DNA of 36,938 bases from a bacterium (GCA_021782205.1 JAJXVH010000018.1:1-36938), one strand, 5' to 3'; positions 8,087 through 16,292 are shown, counted from the stretch's first letter. Translations and numbers: made by a program. Notes: a model not told the origin generated them from the letters alone.

Positions 8087-9439
8087 TCAGTGGGCCCGGC
8101 GGCCTTCCAGAATTTTAAGGAACGAGCGGGAGGCGAATTCCTCGGGCGTCAGGCCCGTGGCGGCGGCCTCCTCGGCCGTGATCGCGCCGCAGTTGCGCGC
8201 GCGCAGGAAGTAATTGAGCAGGCCCTGGCCGGTGGCGGCGTCGTCGAACACGTCGCCGACGAGCGTGGCTTGTGCGGCTTTCTCGATGAAGTTTTTCAGG
8301 CGCGCGGTGGCCGCGGGCAAGCCGGACAGGAAGAAGGCGTCCACGGCGGCGTAGCGCGTGGGCAGCTGGGCGGGGTGCAGGTCCCAGCCTTGATAAAAGC
8401 CGTTGACCAAGGAATTCGTCGCGTGCTCGAAATGCAGGCGCCAGGCGCGGCGCACGGCCTCCACGTTCTCGCGGTCCTGCTCGGCGGACAGATAGGCGCC
8501 GGGGGCCGCGCGGTGCGGGGCGACCGGCATCACGTTGGTGGCGCCGTCGGACATGGTCACGCCGGTGCCGGCCAAGGTCACCTGCATGACGGACTTGGCG
8601 AAGGCGCAGGAGGCGTGCAGCATGTGCTGGTGGGCGGCGGTGATGTTGCAGGAGGCGGTGTAGTCGTAGGTGCCGAAGTGCGCGCCCGTGCAGCGCTCGC
8701 CCAGCGCGTCGACCATCGCGCGCAGCGGCGACGTCCCGTCCGCGCCGATGATGGACTGGGGCGTCTCCACCATTAATTCGACCTTGATCGTGTTCGGCGC
8801 CAGCTTCTTCTTTTTCTCAAAGGCGCCCAATAATTGGGCCAAAGTCGCGGCCTGGCCGGGGTGGACGATCTTGGGCAAGGTCACGCAGAACCACGGCGGC
8901 AGATGCCCCTTCGTCTGGCGGATCAAGGTCGTCAAAAAAATGTCCATGGTCCGCACGGACCTGCCGGCCAGCTCGTTGGAAAACGTCTTGATCCGGATGC
9001 CGAGAAACGGCGGCAAGGTGTTCTCCTCCAGGCCGCGGGCGACTTCCAGCGCGGCGCTCACCGCGTGGCCGTCCTCCTCGGCGTCCGGTCGGTTTCCGTA
9101 GCCGTCCTCGAAGTCGATGCGGAAATCCTCCACGGGCTCGCGCTTGAGCTTGTCGACGACGCGGTCGTAGACCTTGAGCGCCAGCGCCGCATCCAGGCCG
9201 AGGGCGAGCGCGAACGTCGCCGCGTCGGGCGCGTAGCGCGACAACGAGCGCAGGGCCAGTTCGCCCAGCTTCGCCGCGGAGTCCGACTTGAACAGGTGCG
9301 CGCCGCCGTAAACCGTGTGCACGGGCTGGCGTCCCGCGAAGTCGCCGGGAAAACGCCGCGCGTAGGCGGCGTTGCGCTTGGCCAGTGCCGCGAGCGCGGG
9401 CTTCAGGGATTTCGAGTCGAGGGTGGTCTGGGGCTTCAT
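8087..9439 (-). CDS. DUF6986 / HpcH-HpaI aldolase-like protein
   Basis: A 450-residue cytoplasmic protein resembling the citrate-lyase-beta/malate-synthase-like TIM barrels annotated as DUF6986 or aldolase/PEP-utilising proteins. Visible active-site blocks are DFEDGYG (residues 109-115), GIRIKTF (Arg149), VELMVETPQSI with the probable metal ligand Glu225, and FGTYDYTAS near residue 255. These parallel the Arg and acidic ligands of enzymes that condense or cleave glyoxylate or oxaloacetate-type substrates. The gene lies between the xdh operon and the allantoin genes, so use of glyoxylate from allantoin breakdown is a reasonable guess but not shown. It has an SD sequence and a real leader, unlike most first genes here. 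Confidence 0.75.
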   Translation of the reverse strand: MKPQTTLDSKSLKPALAALAKRNAAYARRFPGDFAGRQPVHTVYGGAHLFKSDSAAKLGELALRSLSRYAPDAATFALALGLDAALALKVYDRVVDKLKREPVEDFRIDFEDGYGNRPDAEEDGHAVSAALEVARGLEENTLPPFLGIRIKTFSNELAGRSVRTMDIFLTTLIRQTKGHLPPWFCVTLPKIVHPGQAATLAQLLGAFEKKKKLAPNTIKVELMVETPQSIIGADGTSPLRAMVDALGERCTGAHFGTYDYTASCNITAAHQHMLHASCAFAKSVMQVTLAGTGVTMSDGATNVMPVAPHRAAPGAYLSAEQDRENVEAVRRAWRLHFEHATNSLVNGFYQGWDLHPAQLPTRYAAVDAFFLSGLPAATARLKNFIEKAAQATLVGDVFDDAATGQGLLNYFLRARNCGAITAEEAAATGLTPEEFASRSFLKILEGRRAH

Positions 9440-9446
9440 GTCAAAG

Positions 9447-9451
9447 CTCCT
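9447..9451 (-). promoter_or_regulatory. Shine-Dalgarno site of the DUF6986 gene
   Basis: AGGAG on the - strand, 7 nt before the ATG at 9439. No TANNNT hexamer lies 5-7 nt from this start; the nearest candidate -10 is TACCAT (9476-9481), giving a leader of about 30 nt. This is one of only two first genes here that look leadered. Confidence 0.7.
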
Positions 9452-9524
9452 GGTCGGGTTTCGGATGCGGACCCCATGGTACTAATTTGAATGCGTCCGG
9501 GAAATGGGACTTCGGAAGGCAAGG

Positions 9525-9559
9525 AAAAGCCCGGCAGGCGCGAGGCCTGCCGGGCTTTT
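9525..9559 (-). terminator. Rho-independent terminator of the barrel-protein gene
   Basis: A perfect 15-bp stem, AAAAGCCCGGCAGGC paired with GCCTGCCGGGCTTTT, with a 5-nt loop (9540-9544). On the - strand it ends in TTTT and begins 17 nt after the stop at 9577. It is the clearest intrinsic terminator in the window and is nearly symmetrical. Confidence 0.88.
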
Positions 9560-9576
9560 GTCAGGCTTCTGATTCT

Positions 9577-10194
9577 TTAGAAGTAGTAGCGAAAGCCCGT
9601 GGTGAAGTTCATCACGCTGCCCAAGATGCCGAGGCCGACGTCGCTGGACGCGCCGCCGCCGGGCGAGTAGATGCTCAGGGAGAGCGGTTCCCACTCCGCG
9701 AAGATGCTGAGGCTGGGCATTTCTTCGACGGCGTGCTCGAGGCCGGCGCCGCCCTGGAACACCATGAAGAACGGATTATTGCCCGAGCCGGAGGCGAAGC
9801 CGGGCATCAGTTCGGCGTCCGCGTAGAGCACGTTGTGCTTGGTTTCCTTGAGCGCGACCATTCCTTCCATCCGGAAGGTCCCCAAGAACTCGCTGTGAGG
9901 GCTCGTCTGCGGGAAGCCGAAGCCCGCGCCCACATCGAAGCCGAATTGACGATTGGCCCAGTAGCGCGCGTCGACGCTGCCCAAGCTGGTGGCAGCGGCG
10001 CCGGACAGGTTGGGGGAGTTCACGATGTCCAAGGAAGGGCCGACGCCGAGTTTCTTGATGTTGACGTAGTCGCCGCCGGAAGTCGTCGCATCCGCGGCCT
10101 GGGCGTTCGCGAGGCCGAAAGACGGGCAGAGCCCGACAGCCGGAACTAAAAACATAAGGAACTTCGCTAAGGTTATGCGGTTTTTATTTTTCAT
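9577..10194 (-). CDS. Small outer-membrane beta-barrel protein
   Basis: A 205-residue protein. Residues 1-33 form a signal peptide starting MKNKNRITLAK with a hydrophobic core and ending ANAQA. The mature part alternates polar and hydrophobic residues with many Gly and aromatic residues and ends in TTGFRYYF; a C-terminal Phe preceded by aromatics is the classical insertion signal of outer-membrane barrels. It contains short strands such as FGFDVGAGFGF and GLEHAVEEM. About eight strands would fit this length (inference). An ATG 36 nt upstream is in frame but would destroy the signal peptide, so 10194 was chosen; a good promoter sits just before it. Function unknown. Confidence 0.75.
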   Translation of the reverse strand: MKNKNRITLAKFLMFLVPAVGLCPSFGLANAQAADATTSGGDYVNIKKLGVGPSLDIVNSPNLSGAAATSLGSVDARYWANRQFGFDVGAGFGFPQTSPHSEFLGTFRMEGMVALKETKHNVLYADAELMPGFASGSGNNPFFMVFQGGAGLEHAVEEMPSLSIFAEWEPLSLSIYSPGGGASSDVGLGILGSVMNFTTGFRYYF

Positions 10195-10201
10195 GTGGGC
10201 T

Positions 10202-10230
10202 AATTTAAAACAATCAGCGCGGCAAGTCAA
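10202..10230 (-). promoter_or_regulatory. Sigma70-type promoter of the barrel-protein gene
   Basis: TTGACT (10225-10230), a 17-bp spacer and TAAATT (10202-10207) on the - strand, with the ATG 7 nt after the -10. This is the best match to a housekeeping promoter in the window, and it predicts a leaderless or nearly leaderless mRNA. Confidence 0.75.
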
Positions 10231-10334
10231 TGTCTATTGGCTTCAGCGCGGGCGGAGATTTCGGGGGATCATGACGGCATCGCCATACCGCAGTTCGTGA
10301 ACATGCTCTTGAAAACGTACGATGCGCGGTGAAG

Positions 10335-10356
10335 CGCCGGTCGTCAACGGCCGGCG
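10335..10356 (-). other. Hairpin at the 3' end of the xdh operon
   Basis: CGCCGG (10335-10340) pairs with CCGGCG (10351-10356) around a 10-nt loop that contains the stop codon of the FAD subunit gene. No T-run follows on the - strand, so it may stabilise the mRNA end or be chance in GC-rich DNA. Confidence 0.25.
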
Positions 10357-11201
10357 AGGAAGCGGGCGAGTAGCCCGCGCGAGGCGGCCAGGCGGTAGGC
10401 GCGCGTCGAGCGGATGTCGTCGATGGGGGACACGTCCGCGTCGAGGAGTTGCGCCGCTTCGGCGGAGGTCGCGGCGTCCAGGCGACGGCCTTTCAGGAAA
10501 GCTTCCGCCGCGCGCAGGCGCCGCACGGTGGGCGCGAGGCTACCGAAGGCCAGGCGGACGTCCGCGACGACGCCGTCGCGGTCCAGCCACAGCGCGCCCG
10601 CGAACATGGTCTTGGAAATCGCCTGCGCGCCGCGCGTGCCGACCTTGCGGAACTGGGCGCGCGCGGGCTTGGGCAGAGACGGCAGGAAGACGGACTCGAT
10701 CAGTTCGCCGGGCTTGAGCCGGGTCTTCTTGACGCCCGCGAAGAATTCCAGGAGCGGAAGGGCGCGGCGTCCCTCGGGGCCCAGGCAATGAACGACGGCT
10801 TCATAGACCGCGAGCGCGGGAAACGTGTCGCCCGCGGGAGAGGCATTAGCCAGGTTGCCGCCCAAGGTGCCGCGGTTCTGGATCTGCGCGGCGCCGACCG
10901 TGGCGCAGGCGTCGGCCAGCAGGGAAAAGCGCGCGCGCACGGCCGGGTGGCGCAGGATCTCCGCGTGCGTGGCGAGACTGCCGATGCTCAGTCCGTCCCG
11001 GGATGCGCGGATCATTCGCCACGGCGTCAGGCGCGAAAGGTCGACCACGGCGCGGCCGTTGAGCAGGCCCATGTTCCAGGCCACCATCAGGTCCGTGCCG
11101 CCGGCGAAGGCCAGAGCCCGGGGATCGGCCGCGAGCGCGCGCACGGCCTGCGCGGGCGTGCGCGGGCTCGTCCACGTCATCGAGCGCGCGTCGCCCCTCA
11201 T
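10344..11201 (-). CDS. xdhB: Xanthine dehydrogenase-type FAD-binding subunit
   Basis: A 285-residue FAD subunit of the molybdenum hydroxylase family. AGGTDL (residues 33-38) and NRGTLGGNLANASPAGD (109-125) are the two FAD-binding motifs, and the last 100 residues match the CO-dehydrogenase flavoprotein C-terminal domain (KTRLKPGELI near 185). The ATG at 11201 overlaps the stop of the 2Fe-2S subunit (ATGA); a second ATG seven codons later is possible. It passes electrons from the Fe-S clusters to NAD or another acceptor. It is the last gene of the operon. Confidence 0.93.
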   Translation of the reverse strand: MRGDARSMTWTSPRTPAQAVRALAADPRALAFAGGTDLMVAWNMGLLNGRAVVDLSRLTPWRMIRASRDGLSIGSLATHAEILRHPAVRARFSLLADACATVGAAQIQNRGTLGGNLANASPAGDTFPALAVYEAVVHCLGPEGRRALPLLEFFAGVKKTRLKPGELIESVFLPSLPKPARAQFRKVGTRGAQAISKTMFAGALWLDRDGVVADVRLAFGSLAPTVRRLRAAEAFLKGRRLDAATSAEAAQLLDADVSPIDDIRSTRAYRLAASRGLLARFLAGR

Positions 11202-11680
11202 TTGCGGGACGCCTTCTTTTTCTTGCCGCGCGCGGCGGCCAGCACCGAATCGACGATGTGCTGGTAGCCCGTGCACCGGCACAGGTTGCCCGACAGCGCG
11301 GTCCGCACGGAGGCGTCGTCGGCCTTGCCGCCGGATTTCAGGTGCGCGTGCGCGCTCATCAGCATGCCCGGCGTGCAGATGCCGCACTGCGCGCCCGCGC
11401 AGTCGAGGAAGCCCTGCTGAAGCTTCGAGAGCTTCTCCGGCGAGCCCAGGGACTCGACCGTCTCCACGCGCCGTCCCGCGGCCTGGCCGACCGGGATCAG
11501 GCAGGAGTTGACCGGCGCGCCGTCGAGCAGGACGGTGCACGCGCCGCACTCGCCCTCGCCGCAGCCTTCCTTGGTGCCCGTGAGGCGGAAGTCCTCGCGC
11601 AGTACGTCGATGAGGCGCGTGAACGCCGCGCCGCGATAGGTCCGGCGGCGGCCGTTGACGGTCAGTGTCAGAGCGCCCAT
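11198..11680 (-). CDS. xdhC: Xanthine dehydrogenase-type 2Fe-2S subunit
   Basis: A 160-residue iron-sulfur subunit with both [2Fe-2S] sites intact. The plant-ferredoxin-type cluster uses Cys40, Cys45, Cys48 and Cys60. The second cluster uses Cys99, Cys102, Cys134 and Cys136 (QCGICTPG and NLCRCTGY). Length is normal for the family, and the C-terminus is a short Lys-rich tail (GKKKKASRK). It relays electrons from the molybdenum centre to FAD. There is a 9-nt gap after the upstream beta-lactamase-like gene and a 4-nt overlap with the FAD subunit gene. No Tat or Sec signal is present, so the complex is cytoplasmic. Confidence 0.95.
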   Translation of the reverse strand: MGALTLTVNGRRRTYRGAAFTRLIDVLREDFRLTGTKEGCGEGECGACTVLLDGAPVNSCLIPVGQAAGRRVETVESLGSPEKLSKLQQGFLDCAGAQCGICTPGMLMSAHAHLKSGGKADDASVRTALSGNLCRCTGYQHIVDSVLAAARGKKKKASRK

Positions 11681-11689
11681 GGGACTCGG

Positions 11690-12955
11690 TCAGTCCGCTT
11701 GCGCAAAGCCGTGCAGGGCGCCGATGCCGCGGTAGACCATGCCGGAAATCTCGCGGATCACGTTGCCGCGGGAGCGCAGCCAGCGGAAGTAGTGGCGCGC
11801 GCGGCGCCGCTTCTCGATGATGCCGACCAGGGCGTAGGCGTATTCGTGGCCGTCCGGGGCCTTGACGCGCAGCACGCCGATGTCGCCGCACAGGCGGCTG
11901 GTGCTGCCGGTCTTGCTGTAGACCTGTACGTCGTCGGGCAGCGGCGCGCCGGTCTTGATGCGGTCGCGCTTGGGCAAGGCCATCAGGCGCTTGATCTCCT
12001 CGGAGCCCGGCAGTTCGTCGCGCCACAACGCGAGCAGGAAGCGGCTGTAGTCGCGCGCGGAGGCCTTGTTGCGGTAGGTGCGGCCGTCGGCGGGGATGTA
12101 CTCCTTGATCTCCACGCCGGTGAGCAGCGCGCCGTAGCGGCGGCGCAAGAGAGCCTGCACCGCGGCGGGGCCGCCCAGGCGGCGCATGGCCCAGTCGGCC
12201 GCGGCGTTGTCGGAATGCTGGATCATGCGTTCCAATTCCGCGCGGCTCTGTGCGTCGTAGACCAGCTTGCCCTCGGAGACGCGGCTCATGTAGGCGAGCG
12301 CCAGCAAGGGCTTGATCAGGCTTGCGGCCTGAAGTTCCAAATCCGTGTTGATCTCGACGAGGGTCTGCCCGGTGGTGAAGTCGTAGACGGACCAGGCCGT
12401 GCGCTCGTCGGCCGACAGGCGGCCTTCGCGGCGCAGGAGGCGGACGTGCGCCGCGACCAGGCCTTCCAGGCGGCGTTGCTCGGCGCTGCGCGCCGTCTCC
12501 AATTCGGCCGGCGCGATCCGCGACGGCCGGGCGGCGCGGGCCGCGCGGCGCTTCTGGACCGGCTTTGCGGCGGCGACGGCGCGCTCGGCCGCGGGGCCCG
12601 GGGAGATCTCCGTCCAGTCGCGCGCGCCCACGATCCAGGCCTTGCCCAGGTGGCGGCGCTTGAGCAGGCGCGTGTGCGACGCGGCCAACTTCGCGGCGCG
12701 CGAGCGGTCGACTCCGCGCCGGTAGACGACGCCGCAGGCGCCGTCGGCCCAGACGACGCGGAGATTCTTGGCCGCGCTCGGACCCAGGATCTTGGCCACC
12801 GCGTCGCGGCGGGCGACGGCGGCGGCGCGGTCCACGTGCCAAAGGTAGGACACGTCGTAGAGCGCCGGGGCGGCGGCGCGCGACGCCGCGGGCGCCGACA
12901 TAGCGAGACCGAGCGCGGCGGCGGAGAGCCGCAACAGGCGGCGCGGCTCAAACAC
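11690..12955 (-). CDS. Secreted class A beta-lactamase-like serine hydrolase
   Basis: A 421-residue protein with an N-terminal signal sequence (about residues 1-28). An N-terminal domain of about 90 residues (YDVSYLWHVDR to ARDW, residues 33-114) resembles a SPOR-like alpha/beta fold. A basic Ala-rich linker follows, then a serine beta-lactamase/PBP-type domain. All three catalytic motifs are present: SLIK (Ser212-Lys215), SDN (248-250) and KTG (348-350). The Glu166-containing omega-loop motif of true class A beta-lactamases is not obvious, so antibiotic hydrolysis is doubtful and a peptidase or amidase role is possible. The gene overlaps the molybdenum subunit gene by 8 nt and sits between xdh subunit genes, an unusual place for a periplasmic enzyme. 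Confidence 0.82.
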   Translation of the reverse strand: MFEPRRLLRLSAAALGLAMSAPAASRAAAPALYDVSYLWHVDRAAAVARRDAVAKILGPSAAKNLRVVWADGACGVVYRRGVDRSRAAKLAASHTRLLKRRHLGKAWIVGARDWTEISPGPAAERAVAAAKPVQKRRAARAARPSRIAPAELETARSAEQRRLEGLVAAHVRLLRREGRLSADERTAWSVYDFTTGQTLVEINTDLELQAASLIKPLLALAYMSRVSEGKLVYDAQSRAELERMIQHSDNAAADWAMRRLGGPAAVQALLRRRYGALLTGVEIKEYIPADGRTYRNKASARDYSRFLLALWRDELPGSEEIKRLMALPKRDRIKTGAPLPDDVQVYSKTGSTSRLCGDIGVLRVKAPDGHEYAYALVGIIEKRRRARHYFRWLRSRGNVIREISGMVYRGIGALHGFAQAD

Positions 12956-15182
12956 GGGCGGCCTCTGCGTCTGCCGCGAGCGCGGCCGTTATGCGTTCGG
13001 GCGTGAGCGGGATCGTCGCGATCAGTCGGCCCGTCGCGTGCTTGACCGCGGCCGCGACGGCGGGCGCGGGCACGTCCATGGGCAGCTCGCCGACGCCTTT
13101 CGCGCCGAACGGGCCGCGCGAGTACGGCTTCTCGACGACGGTCACGTCGAAAGGCGGCGCGTCCAGGCTGGTCGGGATCACGTAGTTGGTGAGCTGGCTG
13201 TTGACCATCACCCCGTCATTATACACCGGTTCCTCGAGCAAGGCCCAGCCCAATCCCTGCAAACAGCCCCCGATGATCTGCCCCTCGGCGAACAGCGGAT
13301 GGATGGCCTTGCCGATGTCCTGGGCGGTCGTCACCCGAAGCACCTTCGTTTCGGCGGTGGCGCGGTCTATTTCCAATTCGACGGCGAAGGCCGCGTAAGA
13401 ATAGACGCCGTAGGCGTCGCCCTGGTAGGTCGCGTCGTTCCAGGTGACCTCGGACGGCTTTTCGTATTGGACCTCGAAGCGGCGCGCGGGCTTGGCGCCG
13501 CACAAGGCGGCGGCGGCTTTCTTGAGCTCCGCGCGGGTGCGCGGCACGCGGCCGTGTTCGGACTCGAAGGCGGCCTTCAGGTCCAGCGCCGCGCGGCGCA
13601 CGAGGCCCCCGACGACCATGCAGGTGCGCGAGGCGACCGTGGGTCCGGAGTCGGGCACCTTATGGGTGTCCGGCGTCTCGACCTCCAGCCAGTCGAGCGG
13701 CACGCCCAAGGTGTCGGAGGCGACCTGGGCGAACATGGTGTTCGTGCCCTGGCCGATCTCGGTGGAGGCCGCCAGCACCACCAGCGCGCCCGCGCGGGTG
13801 AGCGCCACACCCGCGCGGCTGGCCAGATAAACCTCGCCCGAGCCGGTGAAGCCCGCGCCGTGGTGGCAGACCGACACGCCGATGCCCTTCCAGGATGGTT
13901 TTTTAGGGTCCGCGTTCCAGCGGTCGTATTCCTTGCGCCGTTGCGCGTATTTCGAGCGCCGGACGACGACGTCGAGGCAACTCTTCGCGCCGACGGACTC
14001 GCGCAGGACCTGGCCGGTGGCGGTGATCGAGCCGATCTTGAAGAGATTCTTCCGCTTCAGCGCCAAGGAATCGATCCCCAGAACGTCCGCGATTTTCTCC
14101 CAATGCAGTTCCGCCGCGAACAAGGTCTGCGGCGCGCCGAAGCCGCGGAAGGCACCGTTGGGCGGGGTGTGCGTGGCGACCACGCGGGAGCGCACGCGCA
14201 CGTTCGGGCACTCGTAGGCTCCGGCCGCGTGCAAGGTCCCGCGCGAGAGCACCACCGCCGACAGCGTGGCGTAGGCGCCGCCGTCCATGACCACGTCCAC
14301 GTCCTGCGCCACCAGGCGGCCGTCGCGCGTCAGCCCCGTGCGGTGGCGCACCACCGCGGGGTGGCGCTTGGTCGTCGCGGCCATGTCCTCGTGGCGGTCG
14401 TAGACGATCTTGACCGGGCGCCGGGCCTTCAGCGCCAGCAGGGCGGCGTGGCCGGCGATCATGGAGGGATATTCCTCCTTGCCGCCGAAGCCGCCGCCGG
14501 TGACGGTCTGCGAGACGCGCACCTTCGACTCGTCGCGGCCCAGCAGGACCTTCAGCGCCTTGACCACGTAAAACGGACATTGCAGGGAGCCGCGCACCAC
14601 CAGCACGCCGTCCTCTTCCCAGGCGGCGACGGCGTTGTTCTCGATGTAGGCCTGCTCTTGATGGGGCACGCGGTATTCGCCTTCGATCACGACGTCCGCC
14701 GACGCGAGCGCTTGGTCGACGTCGCCCTTCCGGATCAGGAAGGACTTGAAGACGTTATCGTCCTTGTAGATCTTTTCTTTCACCGCCAGCGCGTCCGCGA
14801 TGGTCAGAACCGAGGGCAGCTTCTCGTATTCGACCGTCACGTGCTTGAGGGCTTCGTAGGCCTTCGCGCGGTCGGCGTGCGCGATCAAGGCGATGGGTTC
14901 CTCGCGGTGGCGCACGAGCCCCTCGGCGAGCAGGGGCTGGTCGGGCTCGATCAGGGTCACCACGTTGCGCCCCGGGATGTCCGCGGCGGTGACCACGACG
15001 TAGTCGCTCCACGGGAACGCGGGGTCGAACTTGACGGCCTTGATCCGGCCGTGCGGAACCGAGGAGCGCACGGTCACGCCGTGCCAGCAGCCGGGGATGT
15101 CCAGGTCGTCGAGGTAGACGGCGCGCCCCGTCAGCTTCTCGGGACCCTCGCGACGGGAGACGTTCTTGCCGACGCTGCGCAT
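12948..15182 (-). CDS. xdhA: Xanthine dehydrogenase-type molybdenum-binding subunit
   Basis: A 744-residue molybdopterin-binding large subunit of the xanthine oxidase family. It starts with VGKNVSRREGPEKLTGRAVY, the usual domain-1 opening. Cofactor and active-site motifs are GGGFGGKEE (residues 229-237), FRGFGAPQ (345-352), EIGQGT (475-480) and GAKGVGE, in which Glu699 is the universal catalytic base. The neighbouring purine genes make xanthine or hypoxanthine the likely substrate, but nicotinate or aldehyde substrates cannot be excluded by motif alone. It is the first gene of the operon and has a -10 hexamer 6 nt before the ATG. Confidence 0.92.
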   Translation of the reverse strand: MRSVGKNVSRREGPEKLTGRAVYLDDLDIPGCWHGVTVRSSVPHGRIKAVKFDPAFPWSDYVVVTAADIPGRNVVTLIEPDQPLLAEGLVRHREEPIALIAHADRAKAYEALKHVTVEYEKLPSVLTIADALAVKEKIYKDDNVFKSFLIRKGDVDQALASADVVIEGEYRVPHQEQAYIENNAVAAWEEDGVLVVRGSLQCPFYVVKALKVLLGRDESKVRVSQTVTGGGFGGKEEYPSMIAGHAALLALKARRPVKIVYDRHEDMAATTKRHPAVVRHRTGLTRDGRLVAQDVDVVMDGGAYATLSAVVLSRGTLHAAGAYECPNVRVRSRVVATHTPPNGAFRGFGAPQTLFAAELHWEKIADVLGIDSLALKRKNLFKIGSITATGQVLRESVGAKSCLDVVVRRSKYAQRRKEYDRWNADPKKPSWKGIGVSVCHHGAGFTGSGEVYLASRAGVALTRAGALVVLAASTEIGQGTNTMFAQVASDTLGVPLDWLEVETPDTHKVPDSGPTVASRTCMVVGGLVRRAALDLKAAFESEHGRVPRTRAELKKAAAALCGAKPARRFEVQYEKPSEVTWNDATYQGDAYGVYSYAAFAVELEIDRATAETKVLRVTTAQDIGKAIHPLFAEGQIIGGCLQGLGWALLEEPVYNDGVMVNSQLTNYVIPTSLDAPPFDVTVVEKPYSRGPFGAKGVGELPMDVPAPAVAAAVKHATGRLIATIPLTPERITAALAADAEAARV

Positions 15183-15188
15183 TGGCGC

Positions 15189-15194
15189 ATCTTA
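15189..15194 (-). promoter_or_regulatory. -10 element, xdh operon
   Basis: TAAGAT on the - strand, exactly 6 nt before the ATG at 15182. It faces away from the TATCAT of the divergent gene; the two hexamers are only 24 bp apart, so polymerase binding should be mutually exclusive. Confidence 0.5.
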
Positions 15195-15218
15195 ACAAAC
15201 TGCGTGGGGGCGAATTGA

Positions 15219-15224
15219 TATCAT
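15219..15224 (+). promoter_or_regulatory. -10 element, NADPH dehydrogenase gene
   Basis: TATCAT, five of six matches to TATAAT, exactly 6 nt before the ATG at 15231. It predicts a leaderless mRNA. A TTAACA lies further upstream, but at a 21-bp spacing, which is too far to be a standard -35. Confidence 0.55.
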
Positions 15225-15230
15225 GGCGTC

Positions 15231-16292
15231 ATGAGTCGCCTTTTCGAGCCCTTGCGCCTGCGCGGCATCGAACTGCGCAACCGCGTCTTCGTCTCGCCGA
15301 TGTGCCAATATTCGTGCGTCGACGGCCTGGTGTCCGACTGGCACCTGGCGCACCTGGGCGCGCGCGCGGTCGGCGGGGCGGGCTTGGTGCTCGGCGAGGC
15401 GACGGCGGTCTGCCCCGAGGGGCGCATCTCCCCGGCGGACTCCGGGCTGTGGAACGACGCGCAGGCCCAGGCGTGGGCGCGCGTGGCGCGCTTCGTGCGC
15501 GCGCAGGGCGCGGCCGCGGGACTGCAGTTGGCGCACGCGGGACGCAAGGCTTCCACGCCCGCGCCGTGGGACGGCGGCGGCGCGGTGCCGCCGGAGCGCG
15601 GAGGCTGGACGCCGCTGGCGCCGTCGGCGCTGGCCTTCGACGCGGGCTCTCCGCTGCCGCGAGAGATGACGGCGGCGGAGATCGCCGCGGTGCCCGCGCA
15701 GTTCGCGGCCGCGGCCGGGCGCGCGCTCGCGGCCGGCTTCGAGGTCGTCGAGCTGCATTTCGCGCACGGCTACCTGGTTCATGAGTTTCTCTCGCCGCTG
15801 TGCAACCGCCGCGCCGACGCCTACGGCGGCGGCTTCGAGGGCCGCGCGCGCCTGGCGCTGGAAATCGCCGACGCGGTGCGCCGCGTCTGGCCCGAGCGCC
15901 TGCCCTTGTTCGTGCGCGTGTCCGCGACGGACTGGGCCGACGGCGGCTGGGACCTGCCGCAGACCGTGGAGTTGGCGCGGCACCTGAAGACGCGCGGCGT
16001 CGACCTGATCGACTGCTCCAGCGGCGGCGCGGTCGCGGGCGTGAAGATCCCGGTGGGTCCCGGCTACCAGGTGCCGTTTTCGCAGGCCGTGCGCCGCGAG
16101 GCCGCGATTGCGACCGGCGCCGTCGGCATGATCACCGACCCGGCCCAGGCCGAGGCGATCATCGCCGAAGGCAAGGCCGACGCCGTCCTGCTGGCGCGCG
16201 AGCTGCTGCGCGACCCGCACTGGCCCCTGCGCGCCGCGCGCGTTCTGGGCGCTCAGGTGGCGTGGCCGCGCCAGTATGGGCGCGCGGCCTAA
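15231..16292 (+). CDS. namA: NADPH dehydrogenase, old yellow enzyme family (NamA/YqjM-like)
   Basis: A 353-residue FMN-dependent ene-reductase. It belongs to the YqjM/thermophilic-like class: VSPMCQYSC carries Cys25 and Tyr27, the residues that tune the flavin in this class. LHFAHGYLVHEFLSP supplies His176 and His179 for substrate binding, followed by CNRRADAYGG. DLIDCSSGG, GYQVPFSQAVRR and ADAVLLARELLRDP complete the barrel. It reduces activated C=C bonds with NADPH; the physiological substrate is unknown. It is monocistronic and divergent from the xdh operon, with an intergenic region of only 48 bp. The ATG fixes the family-typical start SRLFEPLRLRG. Confidence 0.92.
   Translation: MSRLFEPLRLRGIELRNRVFVSPMCQYSCVDGLVSDWHLAHLGARAVGGAGLVLGEATAVCPEGRISPADSGLWNDAQAQAWARVARFVRAQGAAAGLQLAHAGRKASTPAPWDGGGAVPPERGGWTPLAPSALAFDAGSPLPREMTAAEIAAVPAQFAAAAGRALAAGFEVVELHFAHGYLVHEFLSPLCNRRADAYGGGFEGRARLALEIADAVRRVWPERLPLFVRVSATDWADGGWDLPQTVELARHLKTRGVDLIDCSSGGAVAGVKIPVGPGYQVPFSQAVRREAAIATGAVGMITDPAQAEAIIAEGKADAVLLARELLRDPHWPLRAARVLGAQVAWPRQYGRAA

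Noticed and set aside
10344-12842. 832-residue frame spanning the FAD subunit and upstream
   Set aside because: Only the C-terminal 285 residues are family-like; the rest is an alternative frame of the Fe-S and hydrolase genes. Start placed at 11201.
11690-12955. Calling the class A-like protein an antibiotic-resistance beta-lactamase
   Set aside because: The omega-loop Glu motif is not visible, and the context and extra N-terminal domain do not support it.
11258-13006. 582-residue frame antisense to the xdh operon
   Set aside because: High GC keeps the complementary frame open; the opposite strand carries all cofactor motifs.
13038-15218. 726-residue frame antisense to the molybdenum subunit gene
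   Set aside because: Shadow of the molybdenum subunit, rich in Arg, Gly and His, no domain.
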